Of a stretch of DNA of 64,000 nt, positions 36,801 through 47,665 are shown in pieces (within the stretch, counting starts at the first letter, position 1; every line of letters starts with the position of its first letter). The notes below the pieces were generated by a model, which was not told the DNA's origin, ran no database searches, and saw only the letters and a program-made list of their open reading frames with translations. The DNA comes from Podospora pseudocomata (lineage: Eukaryota > Ascomycota > Sordariomycetes > Sordariales > Podosporaceae): assembly GCF_035222375.1 (NCBI RefSeq), contig NW_026946363.1, positions 5,270,001-5,334,000 of the forward strand. Reading direction: 5' to 3'. The position numbers and the translations under genes are program-made.

Positions 36801-38069
36801 AGATAATGCTGAAAGCTGCTGCGCCAACAAACCCTGAACGGTAAGACCATCCAATCTCTTCAGCCCCGGAACTGCGCCATATTGCAGCAGTAGCTTCACA
36901 ACATCAACATGGCCCGAACACAGCTGTGGAGGCTTCTGTCTGCCTGACTCCTCTTCGTAGAACAGCCGATGTTGTTGGTCTGAAGACGTAGCAATGGTGA
37001 CGTGAAGCACAGTGTTCCCACCCAGTGTAGTTTTGGCATTCACGTCAGCTCCACACTCAATGAGCTTCTTTGCCACTTCAAGGTTCCCAAAGCAAGCCGC
37101 CTCGTGCAAAGCTGTATATCCCAGTCGATCCTGGCCATTAATACTGGTGCCATTCGCCAAGAGACGGTTCACAGTATCCATATCTCCCTTGGCTGAAGCT
37201 GAAAGAAGCGCCAGGCCATTGCTCTCGAGGTTCGAGACAGGCGATGCACCGCCTTTCAGAAGCAGAAGGGCCATTGATTGGGAAGTCGAGTCTTTGTTAA
37301 AAAGGGCAAATTCCAATGCGGAAATGTTGTTTTCATCTAAGGCGTTGATGTCAATGCCGGCGTCGATCAGAATCTCTGCTGATTCTCTCTGTCGGCCTTC
37401 AATCGCCTTAAAAAGCGCTGTCCTCTTGTTTGTGTCTAAAAGTGTGATGCTCTCTGGCGCATCCCTCAGGATATCTCGAAGTAGAGAAGAATCGCCGTTC
37501 CTGGAAGCTTCGTGCACATCAGGCTTCTTCTGATGCTCATCGTGAGTCGTACGGCTCCCAAACAATCTACTCGTATGGACAACCTTCATATCAACAGCCA
37601 TCTCGCGACCGTGATCAGTAACAACGAGGACCCGGACGGAACCACGGCCAGACTCGAAAGCCTTCTGGAGGCGGTTCCAGAGCGAAGACTGGTCAATGAC
37701 GGGGAGGTTCTGCTTGACATCACCGGTCTCGGTCAGGGCGACGATGGCGCCATCCTGCATGTCAAGGACGCGGTACTGCTTGAAGACGGGGCCGAGCATG
37801 GTCTGGACAACGACGCTGGGGGCGGGGTTGGAGACGAAGCTGGACTCCTCATGGAGCTGCTTGGTGAAGAGGTCAACACCGAGGTAGCGGTGCTGGCCGT
37901 TGGCAGCAGAGGTGCTGATGCGGATGACCTGGCACGGACGGCCTCCAAGAATAAGAATATCGCCAAGACGGATGTGATGACAAGGAATTGGAACCGTGAG
38001 AGGGCTTGGGATGCTAGCAGAAATCTTAAAATCAGGCCGACGAATGAGTGCTTCCTCATGAGAAGCCAT
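33805..38069 (-). CDS. HEX-1/eIF5A-like domain fused to ankyrin repeats and a CorA-like two-helix membrane module
   Basis: A large multi-exon gene of about 1,230 residues. Exons I can place: 38069-36672, 36609-35980, about 35932-35870, 35775-35596, 35538-34975, 34906-34538, 34466-34314, 34245-34134 and 34046-33805. Residues 24-169 match the Woronin-body protein HEX-1 almost throughout (PCHHIRLGD, RPCQVIRISTSAANGQ, YLGVDLFTKQLHEESSF, GPVFKQYRVLDMQDG, GSVRVLVV). HEX-1 normally ends in a peroxisomal SRL; here TSRL (166-169) is internal and the frame continues. Ankyrin repeats follow (about 185-430). A long domain with WRWIHLPANN, TLDQSYY, VKQLWLWKID and FITAFPDRC follows, then a coiled coil and two hydrophobic helices (VFTVVTIVFTPISFVSTLLAV and WWQVVAGSLVTEIVTFFAIAT). 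The second half is a common fungal CorA-like module of unknown role. The join near 35,930-35,980 is unresolved. Confidence 0.82.
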
Positions 38070-38818
38070 GGTGGTTTCCGAGATACCGCTTCCGCGAGTA
38101 TTGATGCTTCTAAAAATGTTCTAAGCGACGAGGTCAGCAGATCGGGACAAGCGTTGATTGTTTCGGCTACCTACACGTAAGATGTTTCTTCCTTGCTCGT
38201 CGCGATAGCGGTTGGTTTAAATAGGCAAGCAAGTTGGGCAGCAGTTGTCTCCCAATGAGCCAAGACCCCACAGCAAAAAACCGCGCCAGCTGAACGGGAA
38301 ATCCTGGTGGCCACTTGCCATCCAAGTGGTCCCATAGGTTGGAAGATTCCGCTATCACTAACTCGAAAAGGAGTAGATGCGCATAACGGAATGCATCTGG
38401 CATACTTGTAGTGCATAAATCTTGACAAAAGTGAATTAAAAGGGGCTGAGAATTTCGCATTTTATGTGAAGAAGATTGGACTGACAAATCGACGATGTCA
38501 CTGGTAAACAGTAGTGTTAGGGCTTAAAAAGGTGTCAATTCCGGTATCATATGCGGGAGAACCCCTAGTACCCACATAGCTCAGGGAAACTACGGTAGGT
38601 TTAATCACTTAAATTCGAATATGGCAGGCAAAAGGTTTGGTGCTATAATAAAACAAAGATAACGTGCATGATAATGCCCCGTTAGTAGGTCTCTAAACAT
38701 AAAAGGTTCAAATGATCCTGAACATTCCGACTAGGTTTCTCCTCTTCATCACCTCCTTATCATAACACACACACTACAGACCGTCAACTTGAAGTTCAGC
38801 CATCAAACAACTACCATC
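38070..38818. other. Intergenic region
   Basis: AT-rich and non-coding. It separates the HEX-1 fusion gene (leftward) from the small secreted-protein remnant (rightward); no motif is identifiable with confidence. Confidence 0.4.
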
Positions 38819-39350
38819 ATGGAGTTCTTCGACTCCCTTCTCACTCTTATCACTCTGGCCACCAGTGCCATGTCCTCTCCCATTTCTGTTACCGAGAACG
38901 AGATTATCGCTCGTCCAGTTCGCAACGATGACCTCCAAGAGTAATTTCATTATTAATTTACGATGACGCCGTCTTACACACTCCATCTCAATTCCCAGCG
39001 CCGACTTTGGATAACATCACCCGTCGTCAGAGCAGCAACCCCAATGCCGCCGCCACCTTGCAAGCCTGGCGGTTTGACAGATTCTGCTCCCCGGATGATG
39101 CCCAGGACTAGATCTGGAATCCCGTCAGCTGGACCGGCGGTACCAACCCCTCTGGTGCTTGCCTCTCATTCTGGTCGGACGGCGTGCTACAGGACGTGTA
39201 CTCTGTGCTGCTGATGGGTTTGTGGGGATTGGGCTGCCGGTTGATGGTGTACGTCGGCACTGGCTGTTTTGGAGGGTTCTCGAGCTTTCAGGTGAACAGC
39301 TGCCGAAGTCGTAATGGGGCGTCAATCAAGAGCTTCAATGTTGTCTGCTG
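38819..39350 (+). pseudogene. Probable decayed small secreted-protein gene
   Basis: The ATG at 38819 opens a peptide with a hydrophobic start (MEFFDSLLTLITLATSAMSS), followed by ITRRQSSNPN, which resembles a propeptide plus KEX-like site, in a second exon after GTAATT...CAG (about 38942-38998). The second exon then shows Trp/Cys-containing segments (WRFDRFCSPDDAQD, NPVSWTGGTNPSGACLSFW). However, the splice as drawn does not keep frame, and a TAG follows DDAQD, again TGG-to-TAG-like. I regard it as a degraded secreted protein of no known family; an intact gene with an unusual splice pattern is the alternative. Confidence 0.4.
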
Positions 39351-39678
39351 AGCAATTTATTGAATGGTCAGCAATATCAGGACCATGAAGGGTCCAGAAA
39401 TGGGCAGAGGGTGGCGGAGCCTGGTGAGAAGGCGACTGTGAAATTCAACATCTTCACGTCGTCCTTTTTGTACATGGGCTCTGGATCACTGATGGGGGTG
39501 CCAGAAGGCATTCAATTCATTGCTCCAGATCATTATCATGATTTCTTTTTGACGGATATACATCATATAAAATTTCAATGAAAAACACAGTCTCTCGTTA
39601 CTACCTCCAGTCTATAAGAATACCACCTGAAAACTCAAATCCCCCCTACAATCCCCCCATTACCATCACAACCACCCC

Positions 39679-40557
39679 TCAAACAACCACAGCGCGTAAA
39701 CACCCACCTCTAATTTTTGATGACCAAGGCCTAACCCCCCCATCCAAATACAAAATCCCACTCTCCTCCCGTGCCTCTTTATCCCTCTTCCCATTCACCA
39801 CCTCCACCAATGCCCTCGCCGGATCCTCAGCACTCCTCGCGCCCCCCCTTTCCCTCATAACTCTCCCCTCCTCCCCCGTCAAATTCGTCACACACCACCC
39901 CGGATTAAAACTCGTCACCTTTCCCCCCCAACTTCTAAAACCATACCTATCACACGCGGCCAGCATATTCAAGGCCGCTTTGCTCATCCTGTACTCCGTG
40001 CCCGGGACGTCACGCCAGGGGTACTCTGGGTCCGATCTGAGTGTAATACTCCCTTGTTCGGACGACACATAAATCACCCTCGGGTTCGTGGACTTCTGCA
40101 AAAGGGGGACGAGGGTCTCGGTGAGGACGCGGGGGCCGAAGACGTTGGTCTCGAAGGTGAGGCGGAGGTTCTCGAGGGTGGTGCAGGGACGGTGGACGAT
40201 TATGCCGGCGTTTTGGATCAAGATGTTGAGGCGGGAGAAGGTGGACTCCAGGTAGGTTTTGGTGGCTTCGATGGTTGAGGTGGAGGTGACGTCCACCTCG
40301 ATGGGGGTGATGGGGGAGAGGAGGGCGGGGCCGTGGTCGGCTTGAATTTTGGACAAGGCGGCTTGCCCCTTTTGGAAGGAGCGGGAGCCGAGGAGGAGAT
40401 GGTAGGAGGGGGAGGATTTGGAGAGGGCGATGATGGTTTCGAGGCCGATGCCGCTGTTGGCGCCTGTGAGGAGGGTTAGTAATGGGGGTGGGGCATGGGA
40501 TGATGGGGAAGACGAACCGGTGATGAGAATGATGGTCTTGTCGGCAGCGGTGGACAT
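39679..40557 (-). CDS. Short-chain dehydrogenase/reductase (retinol-dehydrogenase/WWOX-like)
   Basis: A classical SDR of about 274 residues. One 54-nt intron (40517-40464, GTTCGT...CAG) lies inside the cofactor motif, which reads TGANSGIG after splicing; because its length is divisible by three the unspliced frame is also open. Further motifs are QNAG (structural Asn), YVSSEQG (catalytic Ser) and YRMSKAAL (YxxxK). NPGWCVTNLT follows. NAD(P)-dependent oxidoreductase on an unknown substrate. The C-terminus (GGCLRAVVV) is slightly extended. Confidence 0.87.
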   Translation of the reverse strand: MSTAADKTIILITGSSSPSSHAPPPLLTLLTGANSGIGLETIIALSKSSPSYHLLLGSRSFQKGQAALSKIQADHGPALLSPITPIEVDVTSTSTIEATKTYLESTFSRLNILIQNAGIIVHRPCTTLENLRLTFETNVFGPRVLTETLVPLLQKSTNPRVIYVSSEQGSITLRSDPEYPWRDVPGTEYRMSKAALNMLAACDRYGFRSWGGKVTSFNPGWCVTNLTGEEGRVMRERGGARSAEDPARALVEVVNGKRDKEAREESGILYLDGGVRPWSSKIRGGCLRAVVV

Positions 40558-41296
40558 GTTGATGGTAATTGCGGTGGACTGGTTTGAGTAGGTAATGTTT
40601 GAGATTGAACTGATGATGCTGATGAGTTACAAGATAATTCAGTACGAAAGACAGCTGGTTATGTAGATACATGTCATCAATCTGAATGACATAGAGGAGC
40701 CATTGGCATCGCCGGCACTAACGGCCTTAAACATGACGCTCGATTCACTTCTATCTTTCACGATCTCAGAATTGACGTTACAGATTCATCTTCTACCTAT
40801 TGTTATTACATCTTTCGGTCTCGTTAATGCCGACTCGAATTTCATAGGATGTAAGCTGTCCAACCTGGAGGAAGAATGCCAAGATATTCAGGGTCCAAGA
40901 TATCCCCCATTCTTGGCAAGCAGCCGGAGCTCCTCCGCCAAGACAACACTACCCCGCCAAGCCGCAGCTTCTCTCTGGACCATATCTGCTCCAGACGCAA
41001 TGCGTACTTCAAACCGCTCAAATAGTCCTCGGAAGACATAATCAAATCGGGCTTCCAGGTTTCTTGGAAGAATGACAGTGTCAGAGTTTAAGGACTCAAC
41101 GGAAAGAGCTGTCAAATCACCACGTCTGCCCAGCGCTCCATTCCTGAGATGATGTCAAAAGCCGCAGGCTAGGGGTGACACAAATCCGACAAGAGTGATA
41201 AATCCTATTGCTGTCTACCTATTCGAAAGATAAATTGTTTGCGTGTCTATGTATTCCGCCGGGCATCTGCGTGTAACCGTTACCCTGACAGCCAAA
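40558..41296. other. Intergenic region between the two dehydrogenase genes
   Basis: No gene supported. Open frames at 40703-41115 have no family features. Confidence 0.4.
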
Positions 41297-42354
41297 TCAG
41301 TAGCTCCCAAGCATGACAGCCAACCGGCCCCCATCGTTCACGAGCACCATGCCGTTGCAGTAACTTCCAGCGCGGCTGGCAAGATACAATATCGTGCCCG
41401 CCATCTCCTCCTCCCCGCCAAATCTTTTGGCGGGAATGAACCGCGGGTCGTCGCTGGATTCAGTGCCGGGGTCTCGACTTCCAATCAGCCCGGACGCGAG
41501 CTCAGATGGGAACACTGTGTTGCGCGTTTCTTGTCAGCCTCCCTTTCTCTCCCACAAATTACGGGCAAAACTCACATCCAGGTGCAAGCGCATTCACCCG
41601 AATCCCAAACCTCGCCAAATTCGAGCTGGCCTGCTTGGCAAGGTGCAAAACCGCCGCCTTACCCGCCGCGTATGCCGGCTTGGACGCTGGGTGACGACTG
41701 AAAGCAGCAATGCTACTAGTAACAATAACTTGACTCTGCACACTCGGCACATCACTCCCCTGCTTATCCCTCCGTCCAAAGACCTTACTTCCCTTCCCTT
41801 CAACCGCATTCTTATTCCCCATATCCAAGAGTTCCAAAAACGCCACAATGCTGAAAAACGCACCCGTAACGTTAACATTCAAACAATCCGTCATTGCGCT
41901 CATTGTCTTCTCATCGAACATCTTCTGCCGAATCTCCGACAGGGACATGGAGGGGTCAAACCCGTTAGTGGGTCCAAGCACGCCGGAGTTGGCAACGAAG
42001 AGGTTGACGAATCCGGACTGCTCAGTAATGATATCGACTGCGGACTGGAGGGATGACGCAGAGGTGACGTCGCATTGGATGGGAATGAAGACGGAGGGGT
42101 TCTGAAGGGCGGCGGTGTCGAGGACGGATTTACGGCGGCCGAGGAGGTAGATCTTGGAGGCGCCGTTGGCGGCGAGGGCTTGGGCCATAGTGAGACCGAT
42201 GCCTGGATGGAGGAGGATGGGTCAATAAAAGAGGGAAATGGAGAGGGGCGGACAAGGGGGAGGTACCAGTTCCGCCGCCGGTGATAACGGCGACCATACC
42301 CTCCACGCTGAAGAGCGAGGCGGCGTTGAAGTTGTTGGTGCTGTTGGATCCCAT
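41297..42354 (-). CDS. Short-chain dehydrogenase/reductase
   Basis: A second, unrelated SDR of 310 residues on the same strand. Three exons, 42354-42267, 42202-41576 and 41514-41297, join with introns GTACCT...CAG and GTGAGT...CAG, both in frame. The cofactor motif is TGGGTGIG, formed across intron 1. The catalytic region is VTSSIAAF ... YAAGKAAV (YxxxK), followed by NALAPGLFPSE. The C-terminal part ends GNxMVLVNDGG-like (YCNGMVLVNDGG), typical of cytosolic SDRs that make or break hydroxyl groups. Substrate unknown. It does not look like a tandem duplicate of the previous gene. Confidence 0.88.
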
Positions 42355-43076
42355 TTCGAAGTATTTGCTTGCGCGTCGCTTGCGTATCGAAATTGCGGAA
42401 AGACAGGAAAGGCAGGAGAAATTAAGAAGTTAAGGACAGATTCAGGGGCAAGAGTAAGTAATGTAGTTCGCAGGAGCTATGGCGCTTTCCAATAATGTCA
42501 GTAGTTAGCGTAGGGTGTTGTCAACATAGCATGACTTGTTAAACTTAGGGGTAGTCGGGACGTAATAATACCGTAATTGTAAGATCCAAGCTCTATTCAG
42601 GGAAACTTTAGAGCTTCACTCTAACGCTTCTCCCTTTTGTCGTTCTATTCCGGAGCTAAGAGATGGAAAGCCCGATCCTTGTCCGGAACGCCGATGTGTC
42701 GGCGAAAGAGTGGCATCGTAACAACAGGGACAATCATTATGGGATCGATGAAACCAGCGTTAAACACGTTTCTAAGTTACTCAGCATCGGACTTTATGTT
42801 GCAGTTGACTCTTCCAAAATTTCGTTGTTCAACGTGTGCGACTGTCGTTGATTCAAGCTTTCGGCTCACTCCACCCCCGGAGCTGAGTGTGTGGGGATTC
42901 CCGGACCTCCGGACTTAGAGCCCCACTAACTCCGACCACATGCCGGAAGGGGATTCTGACGGCTGTTGTCCGATGGCGGAACTGGCAAAGAATTCACCTG
43001 GATCAACAAGTCCAAATGAAAGCAGGTATCCAAAACATTCAGTTTCTTGCAAAGTGTTCTACGTTAACCAAAACCA
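42355..43076. other. Intergenic region
   Basis: Non-coding as far as I can see; short open frames only. Confidence 0.4.
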
Positions 43077-43786
43077 TCACTCCTGCGAGGGCCCATAGGT
43101 GGCCGCCCATGCATCGTACGTTGGGGAAAGCATCAACTGCTGCAAGTGCCGTCTCCTGATGCCCACATTTCCACCATCAAAAATCGGCAGCACAACCGCA
43201 GTGTTGAGCAGATCTGAGAACGGCTGATCAAGGTCATACGCAGTACTAAAACATCACAGGTCAGCTTCAATCTCAACAGTTTCAAACCCCATCAAGAAGA
43301 AACTCACATCCCAACCGCATTAATCAGATCCGTGCAAGCCTTCACCGCAGCCTCACTCCCAAACACCTTCGCCCCCAGCGCCAGCTCTCGCCTGGCATCA
43401 TACTCCCCCGGCCCATTCTCCATCGCATGCGCCGCCTTCCACGTCAACGCCCTTGCCGCCTCCGTCTGCATCTTCACCCCGCTCAACAAATCCGCAAAAG
43501 CCTGCCTCTCCAACAACGGCACCACCCCGCCCCTATCATCCCTCTTGGCAAATGCAATCGCAGCGTCAAAAGCAGCCCTCATCAACCCCACCCCCATCGC
43601 CCCAACCAGCACCGCGCTCCCATCAAACGCCCCAAATACCACCTCCGCCCCCTTTCCCGGTAGACACAAAACATTCTTGGCTGGCACTCTGACATTGGTA
43701 TACCGCACAGAGTTTTTATGGATTTTGATATTGCTCGGTTGATAACCTGGGAATTGCTTGGCCGACGGTGGCTGGAGTTTGCTCAT
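43077..43786 (-). pseudogene. C-terminal part of an acyl-CoA dehydrogenase
   Basis: Two exons (about 43745-43308 and 43245-43077, intron GTGAGT...TAG) encode the end of a flavin acyl-CoA dehydrogenase: YTNVRVPAKNVL, GAMGVGLMRAAFDAA, VKMQTEAARALTWKAA, KVFGSEAAVKAC and PIFDGGNVGIRRRHLQQL. The N-terminal and central parts of the family (substrate entry, FAD-binding beta region) are not recognisable upstream, where frames are interrupted. I therefore read it as a truncated or decayed gene. The stop is at 43077-43079. Confidence 0.65.
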
Positions 43787-46700
43787 ATTTGTGGTAACAT
43801 ATCTTTTCTGTTCTCAACCTTTCTGCAGTGTGTCTCTGTCTTGGATGGTAATGTGACCCTTGAAAACTTCGTGTGGACGGTTCCGTGGTTCCGTTTTCCA
43901 ATTACCATCTCTACGATAAACCGTCGTCTCCGAACGAATAATAGGCAACTTTCGGGAATAAAGTCCGAATCTAATCGTGGAGGAGCCATGCCATTTTCCC
44001 GAGCCCGTCAAGCCACTGCGGAAAGCTTGTGCTGGCTTGCTATCCCGGGGCCCCGAACGAAGGGTTTTCCCACTTGTTGATCCTTCACAAACGCGCAAAG
44101 GTTTGGATGATGATTTCCAAAAGCTTTCGGAGCAGAGGCGAGCTCCTCACTATCCAGAGCAGGGTTACTCTGGCGGCCAGTCGGCATGAGCTCCGTGCCG
44201 GCGTTGACCATGGTGTAAAAGTAGGCCAGCCCCCCGCCCCTCCCCCCCGCGTCAAGTTTAAAGCCTCGGAGGATCTTAATGTCCTCTGTCCCTGGGGCTG
44301 GGAGGCCGTCCTTGAGCAGGGTCTTCGCATTCTCCTGGGCCGACCACTTGGCCCTCTGGGCGGAGGTGGTGGGAATGGTTCCCTTACCGCCGAGTTTACG
44401 AAACTTGTGCTCGAAGTCGTTGTCGAGTGGGGAGACGAGCTTGGCCTCCAGCCCGGCGAGAAGGTTGACCGAAGAGTAGAGGCTGTTCAGGTCAACTGCG
44501 CTTGGTCGTTCGACCCGCAAAGGTGGACCGACTCACTTTGTCTTTTCGTCATCAAGAATGCGGTTACGAAGGAGGCCAATCCGTCAGCTGTCTCGAAATT
44601 CCCCATAACTCGTCAAAGGGTCTGTTCTCGACGGTTGCTGGATGTCGCCCCGGACTTGTGGGGAAAGATCTTTCCTGTCCGTGTTCCTGTCACTAAGTCA
44701 TCTTCGTAAACACTCTATGAAGGGGTGAGAACAATGACTTGTAAACACATTTACCAATAGATGATCTGCAAATCAAAGCCGAGCAAATCTCCAATTTCCA
44801 ACATGTAACACTTAATTACTTCCTTCCTCGAAAGTCTTGATTTTGGTCTGAGCTTGGCTCCTCACCCAACGAAAATAAGACAGTCCAGTCCTAAAAATAG
44901 CTATCCACTTCAAGCCAGCATTGATTACCACAGTTCGGTCCATCCAAAGTCCAATCCCAACCTAAATACAACTCGAGCATTGCAAGATGACAGTGACAGA
45001 CAAACTCCATCGCATACCACCTCAATGATGTAACGGAATAGGATAGTTTGACTGTATTTTAAAGACCTGGGGTTCGAGGTATCCATTATCGAGAAATTGG
45101 GAAAAAGGTATCAGTGGGAAGCCCAGAGGTTAACTGAACAAAGACTGTCCTTTTAGTCCCGACAAGTCAAAAACTTAGCGAATAGTCGAGCTAAAACCGC
45201 ACAACTCAAATGATCAGCAATAGTGTCGAGAGACGGAGCAACTGAAAAGCATAATGCGATGCCATTGGCCTCGTTACTCCTCCATCCGTGTTGCCCTGTT
45301 TCTGATATGTGTGTACTCTGCTGAAATCCGGACCTGGTGAGTTTGGGGTACTCAAGAGAGGCCTACCCGAGGGTAGATGGGAATTTTCTTTTCGAGTTGG
45401 AGAATAGATAGTCGTGGGGTACTTCTCCCTGGTCTTTGTCGAGACTTTCCGGTTGTTGAGATTTTGTCACATGAAATTTACTTATCTGATGTCCCTCAAT
45501 GTGGTTACGTCAAAGATACGACCGTCTTTTAAGATACCCGAGAACCGAATTGCTATTTTTTATCTTGTCTGTTTATCTGCAACGGTCAACTACCGGATAG
45601 TGGCCAACCTGTTCCGTCGTTTCGTTCCTGCTAGCACAAACTCGATCCTATCAGGCGGAGCTCACAATTTTGGGCGAGCTTGAGTTTGAAATGACAGCTC
45701 CCAGAAAAGAATAATGGTTAGATTTAGATAATGCTGTGGTTAATGGGGAGTTCCAGTCCATCACCCTGACATAAAGGCGTCTTTGCAGTTCGACGTTATC
45801 CTGACAAGTTCCAGATAAGGCCATGTGTCTGCTATCTACCATGTCCAAATGTAAAGGTCAAATCATGCCCCACATGGGAACTGTGTGTGACAACTTGATG
45901 ACAACAACCAGGACGTTACACGTGGCTTTGATGTACACAACCGAGGTTGTCGTTAAAGACTTGGACTCTCCGATACAGCAGGCCGCTCCAAGACATGCAT
46001 ATCTTTTGTCTCACCTCAAACATACCCGAGGGCTGCTTGTAAACAACAGGCGAACACCCCTCAAAACAATGGAATCCCACCTGGTTTGCTGCAGGGAGAA
46101 ATAGACGGGACCCTCGAAATTGCTAGATACAGCCGGAATGGACGGCTCAATGTCGCAATTGATGGTGAAAAAGTATAGATAAGGACGAGGGAGCACCTGC
46201 CAACCTGAGGTCCTTCGACCTTGAGGAAGGTGCAATCTCTCACTGCTCCAGCTCAGACGATGTGAGGAAGGTCGCACCTTCCTGCTCCACTCTCTCGGTC
46301 GATTTCCATTCCTCTTTTTCCCTTTGCTGCATGTTGTATAACTGAAGGAAGCGACACCTGATACTCCTTCCCCAAGGCCGAATCGGAAACAGCCGCTACA
46401 ATCATCAAAATGGGTCCGTGATTCTTCTTTCTTCCTGCCACTATGATCCAACTTCAGAGTCGCCCCCCAAAAAAAAGAAAACAGATTGATGATTGACAAG
46501 CCGCGCAACAGCTGATACCGCCACAACGGCCATCCGGGCCTCGATCGGAGACATTCACAGAGTCAACATCCAGATTGTCATTTCCAGGGAAATCCGATGC
46601 AGATTTCGGAAGACAAACTGCCAAAACTGAGGAGGATTTCTCTCCCTATCTTCTACATTCACACCCCTCAGTCTTCCAATGAACCTGAAGCATGTGCGCG

Positions 46701-47249
46701 CCGACAGAAAACAAAAATTGAAAATAAAACGGGTGGTAAAAAATATAGGTACTTGGGTACATTGAGCTCGTATTTTCAGGCTCTCCGGCGGCATGATCAT
46801 GAAGCATAACTTTTTGCATATCTTGACATTTACCACTCCGATCTTTGAAGCCGAAATCATGATCATCTGTGTGCCATCGTGTCACGAACCAACCATATAG
46901 CAAGGCCAGGAGAAGACTGCAGCTGATCACGTCTACCAATCGGAGGCAGGAAACAAGATAGCGGGGTAGGACATGGCTCACTGCTTGGCAAAGGTGAGCC
47001 GGATCACCACGGATCACTGGTGAGCGGGAGTGAGCTAGGTACGAAGGTACTTAGGGATTCACGGTCTATATATACGGAGGAACTAGACGGCTCGTAGATA
47101 GTTCCGTAGTATGCAATCACAGCTTGTATTCACGGTATCTGGTGTTTACATTGGGACATCTTGTTGTGCACAGTTTAGCTGCACCGATCCAATATCTCGA
47201 AGTTCGCCTTCAACCGGTATCCCTTTCAGAGGTTCTGGACAGGGGATCG
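43787..47249. other. Accessory intergenic region, decayed sequence
   Basis: About 3.4 kb without a supportable gene. The open frame 44008-44520 on the minus strand has no recognisable domain and could be remains of the upstream part of the acyl-CoA dehydrogenase locus or unrelated sequence. The remainder, 44.7-47.2 kb, is comparatively AT-rich with scattered stops on all frames. Confidence 0.45.
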
Positions 47250-47440
47250 TCACAGGCGGTGATTTGCGGCGGTATGTAGGCGCGTCAAACGCGGTTTTTA
47301 CGACATGGCAAATATCCTTTGACTACATCCGCTCTAAGCGGGCGTCTGCAGCAGATCTCCTATCTCTCATGAGCTTTTTCGACCGACAAGGTATCCCTGG
47401 GTGAGCTCTAAAACCCTCTAGAACCATCAACGATACAATA
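47250..47440 (+). pseudogene. Fragment duplicated from the neighbouring NLR gene
   Basis: This stretch matches the NLR at about 50,090-50,275. In a 119-base core (47,281-47,403 region versus 50,114-50,236) I count 15 differences, about 87% identity. It encodes GDLRR..GASNAV, TTWQISFDYIRSKR and DLLSLMSFFDRQGIPG, the NB-ARC distal region typical of fungal NLRs. No flanking NB-ARC or TPR part remains. Confidence 0.82.
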
Positions 47441-47665
47441 CAAACACCAAGAAGTCGTCATTGGTGTCGCTATCCAAATCACAGTTTTTGAGCGGATGAC
47501 CACGGTTTGAAACCTAGCTTAGGATAGTCGATGACCCTATTTCGAAGCTGCAGAGTTCCGAACCGGCGGTCAGGTTCGCATTACGAGAGAATAAATGGTT
47601 GTGTAACTAGATTCAAGCTTGTTCAATACACAGCAGAGCAAGCAAGAGGAACAAATATACAAAGT

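Noticed and set aside
36672-38069. Authentic hex-1 gene
   Set aside because: The SRL tail is not at the end and the same exon continues into ankyrin repeats, so this is a fusion, not the Woronin-body gene itself.
44008-44520. Minus-strand open frame of 170 residues
   Set aside because: No domain or start context is recognisable; it may be part of the decayed locus upstream of the acyl-CoA dehydrogenase fragment.
46011-46526. Minus-strand 171-residue frame
   Set aside because: No family resemblance; several overlapping frames of similar length.
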